Assembly (NCBI RefSeq): GCF_021172065.1
Contig: NZ_CP087880.1
Coordinates: 4,688,583-4,752,582 of the forward strand
Direction of reading: 5' to 3'
Length of the DNA: 64,000 bases
From: Pseudocitrobacter corydidari
GTDB lineage: Bacteria > Pseudomonadota > Gammaproteobacteria > Enterobacterales > Enterobacteriaceae
Numbering within the stretch: the stretch's first letter is position 1; the number at the start of each line of letters is the position of its first letter. The notes under the pieces are model-generated. The model saw nothing but the letters and a program-made list of their open reading frames with translations, was not told where the DNA came from and made no database searches. The translations under genes and the position numbers were made by a program. Of this stretch, positions 60,949-64,000 are shown piece by piece.

Positions 60949-63822
60949 ATGACACAGACTTTAAGCCAGCTTGAAAACCGTGATGCTTTTATCGAACGTC
61001 ACATCGGGCCGGACGCTCAGCAACAGCAGGAGATGCTGAAAACGGTTGGCGCGGATTCATTAACTGCACTGATTTCCCAAATCGTGCCGAAAGATATCCA
61101 GCTTGCCACCCCGCCGCAGGTGGGCGACGCGACGACAGAATTCGCCGCACTGGCGGAGCTGAAAGCGATTGCCGGACGTAACAAGCGCTTTAAGTCTTAC
61201 ATTGGCATGGGCTATACCGGCGTCCAGCTGCCGCCGGTAATCCAGCGCAATATGCTGGAAAACCCGGGCTGGTATACCGCATACACCCCTTATCAACCGG
61301 AAGTCTCGCAGGGCCGCCTTGAGTCGTTGCTGAACTTCCAGCAGGTGACGCTGGATCTGACCGGTCTGGATATCGCCTCCGCTTCTCTGCTGGACGAAGC
61401 CACTGCCGCCGCCGAAGCGATGGCGATGGCAAAACGCGTCAGCAAACTGAAAAACGCCAACCGGTTCTTCGTGGCTGCCGATGTGCATCCGCAGACGCTG
61501 GATGTGGTGCGCACCCGTGCAGAAACCTTTGGTTTTGACGTGATTGTTGATGATGCCAGCAAAGCGCTGGATCACCAGGACGTCTTCGGTGTGCTGTTGC
61601 AGCAAGTGGGCACCACTGGCGAAGTTCACGATTACACCTCGCTGATGGCTGAACTGAAATCCCGCAAAGTCGTTGTAAGCGTTGCCGCTGATTTTATGGC
61701 GCTGGTGCTGTTAACCGCACCGGGTAAGCAGGGCGCAGACATTGTTTTCGGCTCTGCTCAACGCTTCGGCGTGCCGATGGGCTACGGTGGCCCACACGCG
61801 GCGTTCTTTGCCGCGAAAGACGAATTTAAACGCTCCATGCCGGGCCGTATTATCGGCGTATCGAAAGATGCGGCAGGTAATACCGCGCTGCGCATGGCGA
61901 TGCAGACCCGCGAGCAGCATATCCGCCGCGAGAAAGCGAACTCTAACATTTGTACTTCTCAGGTTCTGCTGGCGAACATTGCCAGCCTGTATGCCGTCTT
62001 CCATGGACCGGTTGGCCTGAAACGTATCGCCAATCGTATTCACCGCCTGACCGATATTCTGGCTGCTGGCCTGCAGCAGAAAGGGCAGAAACTGCGCTTT
62101 ACGCACTTCTTCGATACCCTGTGTGTAGAGGTGGCAGATAAAGCCAGCGTGCTGGCGCGTGCCGAAGCGGCAGAAATCAATCTGCGCAGCGATATCCACA
62201 ACGCGGTGGGCATCACGCTTGATGAAACCACCACCCGTGACGATGTACTGAAGCTGTTCAGCGTGATCTTCGGTGACAACCACGGCCTGAATATCGACAC
62301 GCTGGATAAAGACGTGGCGCTCGATAGCCGTTCGATCCCGGCGGCGATGCTGCGCGATGACGCGATCCTGACTCATCCGGTGTTTAACCGCTACCACAGC
62401 GAAACCGAGATGATGCGCTATATGCACTCGCTGGAGCGTAAAGATCTGGCGCTGAACCAGGCGATGATCCCGCTGGGCTCCTGCACCATGAAACTGAACG
62501 CGGCCGCCGAGATGATCCCGATCACCTGGCCTGAATTTGCTGAACTGCACCCGTTCTGCCCGGCAGAGCAGGCGGAAGGGTATCATCAGATGATCGGTCA
62601 GCTTTCGGACTGGCTGGTGAAACTGACCGGTTACGACGCGGTTTGCATGCAGCCGAACTCCGGCGCGCAGGGTGAATACGCGGGCCTGCTGGCGATCCGC
62701 CACTATCACGAAAGCCGCAATGAAGGCCATCGCGATGTGTGTCTGATCCCGGCATCCGCGCACGGTACTAACCCGGCTTCCGCACAGATGGCGGGTATGC
62801 AGGTTGTCGTGGTGGCCTGTGATAAACAGGGCAACATCGACCTGGCGGATCTGCGCGCGAAAGCCGAGCAGCACGGCGAAAGCCTCTCCTGCATCATGGT
62901 GACCTACCCGTCCACGCACGGCGTGTATGAAGAGACGATCCGTGAAGTGTGCGAAATCGTGCATCAGTTTGGCGGCCAGGTTTACCTTGATGGCGCGAAC
63001 ATGAACGCACAGGTCGGTATCACCTCGCCGGGCTTTATCGGCGCAGATGTCTCGCACCTTAACCTGCATAAAACCTTCTGCATTCCGCACGGCGGCGGCG
63101 GCCCGGGTATGGGGCCGATTGGCGTGAAAGCGCATCTGGCGCCGTTTGTTCCGGGCCACAGCGTGGTGCAGATTGAAGGCATGCTGACTCGCCAGGGCGC
63201 GGTTTCTGCCGCTCCGTTCGGTAGCGCCTCTATTCTACCAATCAGTTGGATGTACATCCGCATGATGGGCGCAGAAGGGCTGAAGCAGGCAAGCCAGGTG
63301 GCGATTCTGAATGCCAACTACATTGCCAGCCGCCTGAAAGATGCGTTCCCGGTGCTGTATACCGGCCGTGAAGGTCACGTGGCGCACGAATGTATTCTCG
63401 ATATTCGTCCGCTGAAAGAAGAAACCGGCATCAGCGAACTGGATATTGCTAAGCGTCTGATCGACTACGGTTTCCACGCGCCGACCATGTCCTTCCCGGT
63501 TGCGGGTACGCTGATGGTTGAGCCGACGGAATCGGAAAGCAAAGTGGAGCTGGACCGCTTTATCGATGCGATGCTGGCTATCCGTGCGGAAATTGACCGT
63601 GTTAAAGCGGGCGAGTGGACGCTGGAAGATAACCCGCTGGTGAACGCTCCGCACACCCAGAACGAGCTGGTCTCTGAGTGGAATCACGGTTACAGCCGCG
63701 AAGTGGCGGTCTTCCCGGCAGGCGTGGAGAACAAATACTGGCCGACCGTGAAACGTCTGGATGACGTCTATGGTGACCGCAATCTGTTCTGCTCCTGCGT
63801 GCCGATGAGCGAATACCAGTAA
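60949..63822 (+). CDS. gcvP: Glycine decarboxylase, P protein
   Basis: PLP enzyme that decarboxylates glycine and loads the aminomethyl group on GcvH. It has 957 residues, as in E. coli, in two similar halves. The PLP Lys is in the segment SHLNLHKTFCIPHGGGGPG of the C-terminal half. N-terminal marks include the FIERHIGPD segment and YIGMGYTG. It is the last gene of the gcv operon and is followed by a strong terminator. Confidence 0.97.
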   Translation: MTQTLSQLENRDAFIERHIGPDAQQQQEMLKTVGADSLTALISQIVPKDIQLATPPQVGDATTEFAALAELKAIAGRNKRFKSYIGMGYTGVQLPPVIQRNMLENPGWYTAYTPYQPEVSQGRLESLLNFQQVTLDLTGLDIASASLLDEATAAAEAMAMAKRVSKLKNANRFFVAADVHPQTLDVVRTRAETFGFDVIVDDASKALDHQDVFGVLLQQVGTTGEVHDYTSLMAELKSRKVVVSVAADFMALVLLTAPGKQGADIVFGSAQRFGVPMGYGGPHAAFFAAKDEFKRSMPGRIIGVSKDAAGNTALRMAMQTREQHIRREKANSNICTSQVLLANIASLYAVFHGPVGLKRIANRIHRLTDILAAGLQQKGQKLRFTHFFDTLCVEVADKASVLARAEAAEINLRSDIHNAVGITLDETTTRDDVLKLFSVIFGDNHGLNIDTLDKDVALDSRSIPAAMLRDDAILTHPVFNRYHSETEMMRYMHSLERKDLALNQAMIPLGSCTMKLNAAAEMIPITWPEFAELHPFCPAEQAEGYHQMIGQLSDWLVKLTGYDAVCMQPNSGAQGEYAGLLAIRHYHESRNEGHRDVCLIPASAHGTNPASAQMAGMQVVVVACDKQGNIDLADLRAKAEQHGESLSCIMVTYPSTHGVYEETIREVCEIVHQFGGQVYLDGANMNAQVGITSPGFIGADVSHLNLHKTFCIPHGGGGPGMGPIGVKAHLAPFVPGHSVVQIEGMLTRQGAVSAAPFGSASILPISWMYIRMMGAEGLKQASQVAILNANYIASRLKDAFPVLYTGREGHVAHECILDIRPLKEETGISELDIAKRLIDYGFHAPTMSFPVAGTLMVEPTESESKVELDRFIDAMLAIRAEIDRVKAGEWTLEDNPLVNAPHTQNELVSEWNHGYSREVAVFPAGVENKYWPTVKRLDDVYGDRNLFCSCVPMSEYQ

Positions 63823-63841
63823 GTTATTCGGCTATGCTTTT

Positions 63842-63866
63842 AAGGGCGCTTCGGCGCCCTTTTTTA
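63842..63866 (+). terminator. Rho-independent terminator of gcvTHP
   Basis: Stem AAGGGCGC/GCGCCCTT with a TTCG loop and a T run, 20 bases after the gcvP stop. Confidence 0.92.
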
Positions 63867-63878
63867 TGGGAGAGAGTG

Positions 63879-64000
63879 ATGGGAATTGCACTGGTAACCG
63901 GCGCGAGCCGCGGAATTGGCAGGGCTACTGCGCTGCAACTGGCGCAGGAAGGGTACAGCGTTGCCGTCAACTATCGGCATAACGTGCAGGCGGCAGCCGA
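63879..64000 (+). CDS. ygfF: SDR-family oxidoreductase YgfF (5' part, cut by window end)
   Basis: The first 40 or so codons are in the window: MGIALVTGASRGIGRATAL carries the NAD(P) motif TGASRGIG, and the next residues (QEGYSVAVNYRHN) match E. coli YgfF, which follows gcvP there too. An AGAGAG ribosome region precedes the ATG. The active site lies beyond the window, so only the family is certain. The E. coli protein is a putative oxidoreductase of unknown substrate. Confidence 0.85.
   Translation, partial: MGIALVTGASRGIGRATALQLAQEGYSVAVNYRHNVQAAA

Noticed and set aside
61711..63159. A 482-codon frame antisense to gcvP
   Set aside because: A shadow of a highly conserved gene; no independent support.

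Overview
The window is a stretch of chromosome from a gamma-proteobacterium of the family Enterobacteriaceae. Genes such as speA, speB, metK, tktA, pgk, fbaA, serA, pepP, ubiH, ubiI and gcvTHP are close to the Escherichia coli proteins as I remember them. The backbone order galP-metK-yqgB-speA-speB, loiP-tktA, epd-pgk-fbaA, mscS-argO-yggE-argP-rpiA-serA, fau-ssrS-zapA-ygfB-pepP-ubiH-ubiI-gcvTHP-ygfF is that of E. coli and relatives. REP/BIME palindromes lie in many of the gaps. The accessory genes do not match E. coli K-12, so a related genus (Citrobacter, Enterobacter, Leclercia, Klebsiella or Kosakonia type) is likely; I cannot fix the genus by eye.

Three accessory blocks interrupt the backbone. 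Block A (about 6.8-22.6 kb, between speB and loiP) is a catabolic cluster. A divergent MFS transporter faces a long operon holding a Rieske ferredoxin, a small unknown protein, a Rieske oxygenase, an SDR dehydrogenase, an IclR regulator, an extradiol (VOC) ring-cleavage dioxygenase, an FAD ferredoxin reductase, a second MFS transporter, a cupin, an alpha/beta hydrolase, an atypical SDR, an L-aspartate dehydrogenase-like protein, an aldehyde dehydrogenase and a ThDP enzyme. An OprD-type porin lies at the end on the other strand. Together these could take up an aromatic compound, hydroxylate it, cleave the ring and process the products. The substrate is unknown, and the usual lower meta-cleavage genes are absent.

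Block B (about 26.0-35.6 kb, between tktA and epd) holds an SPFH/prohibitin-like membrane protein and a minus-strand operon of a PTS EIICB permease, a PHP-type metallohydrolase, a DUF5054 glycosidase-like protein and a GH38 alpha-mannosidase, so it probably handles uptake and hydrolysis of a mannosyl-type sugar. Between this operon and epd sit two tandem copies of a roughly 390-bp unit that I read as an undescribed hok/sok-like type I toxin-antitoxin module: a small membrane-peptide ORF, an overlapping leader ORF, a terminator, and an antisense RNA with its own promoter. This is the most novel item in the window.

Block C (about 39.4-46.5 kb, between fbaA and mscS) holds a carbamate kinase, an MFS transporter, FdrA, YlbE, a DUF2877 (YlbF-like) protein and an AllS-like LysR regulator. 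It is a self-contained carbamoyl-transfer (oxamate/allantoin-type) ATP-yielding pathway away from any allantoin genes.

Other points: two tandem ibs/sib type I toxin-antitoxin units follow serA; 6S RNA (ssrS) lies between zapA and fau; and recognisable operators occur for GalR and CRP (galP), MetJ (metK), Cra and CRP (epd-pgk), GcvA (gcvTHP) and probably the IclR protein of block A. No tRNA, rRNA, CRISPR array, insertion sequence or prophage was seen.
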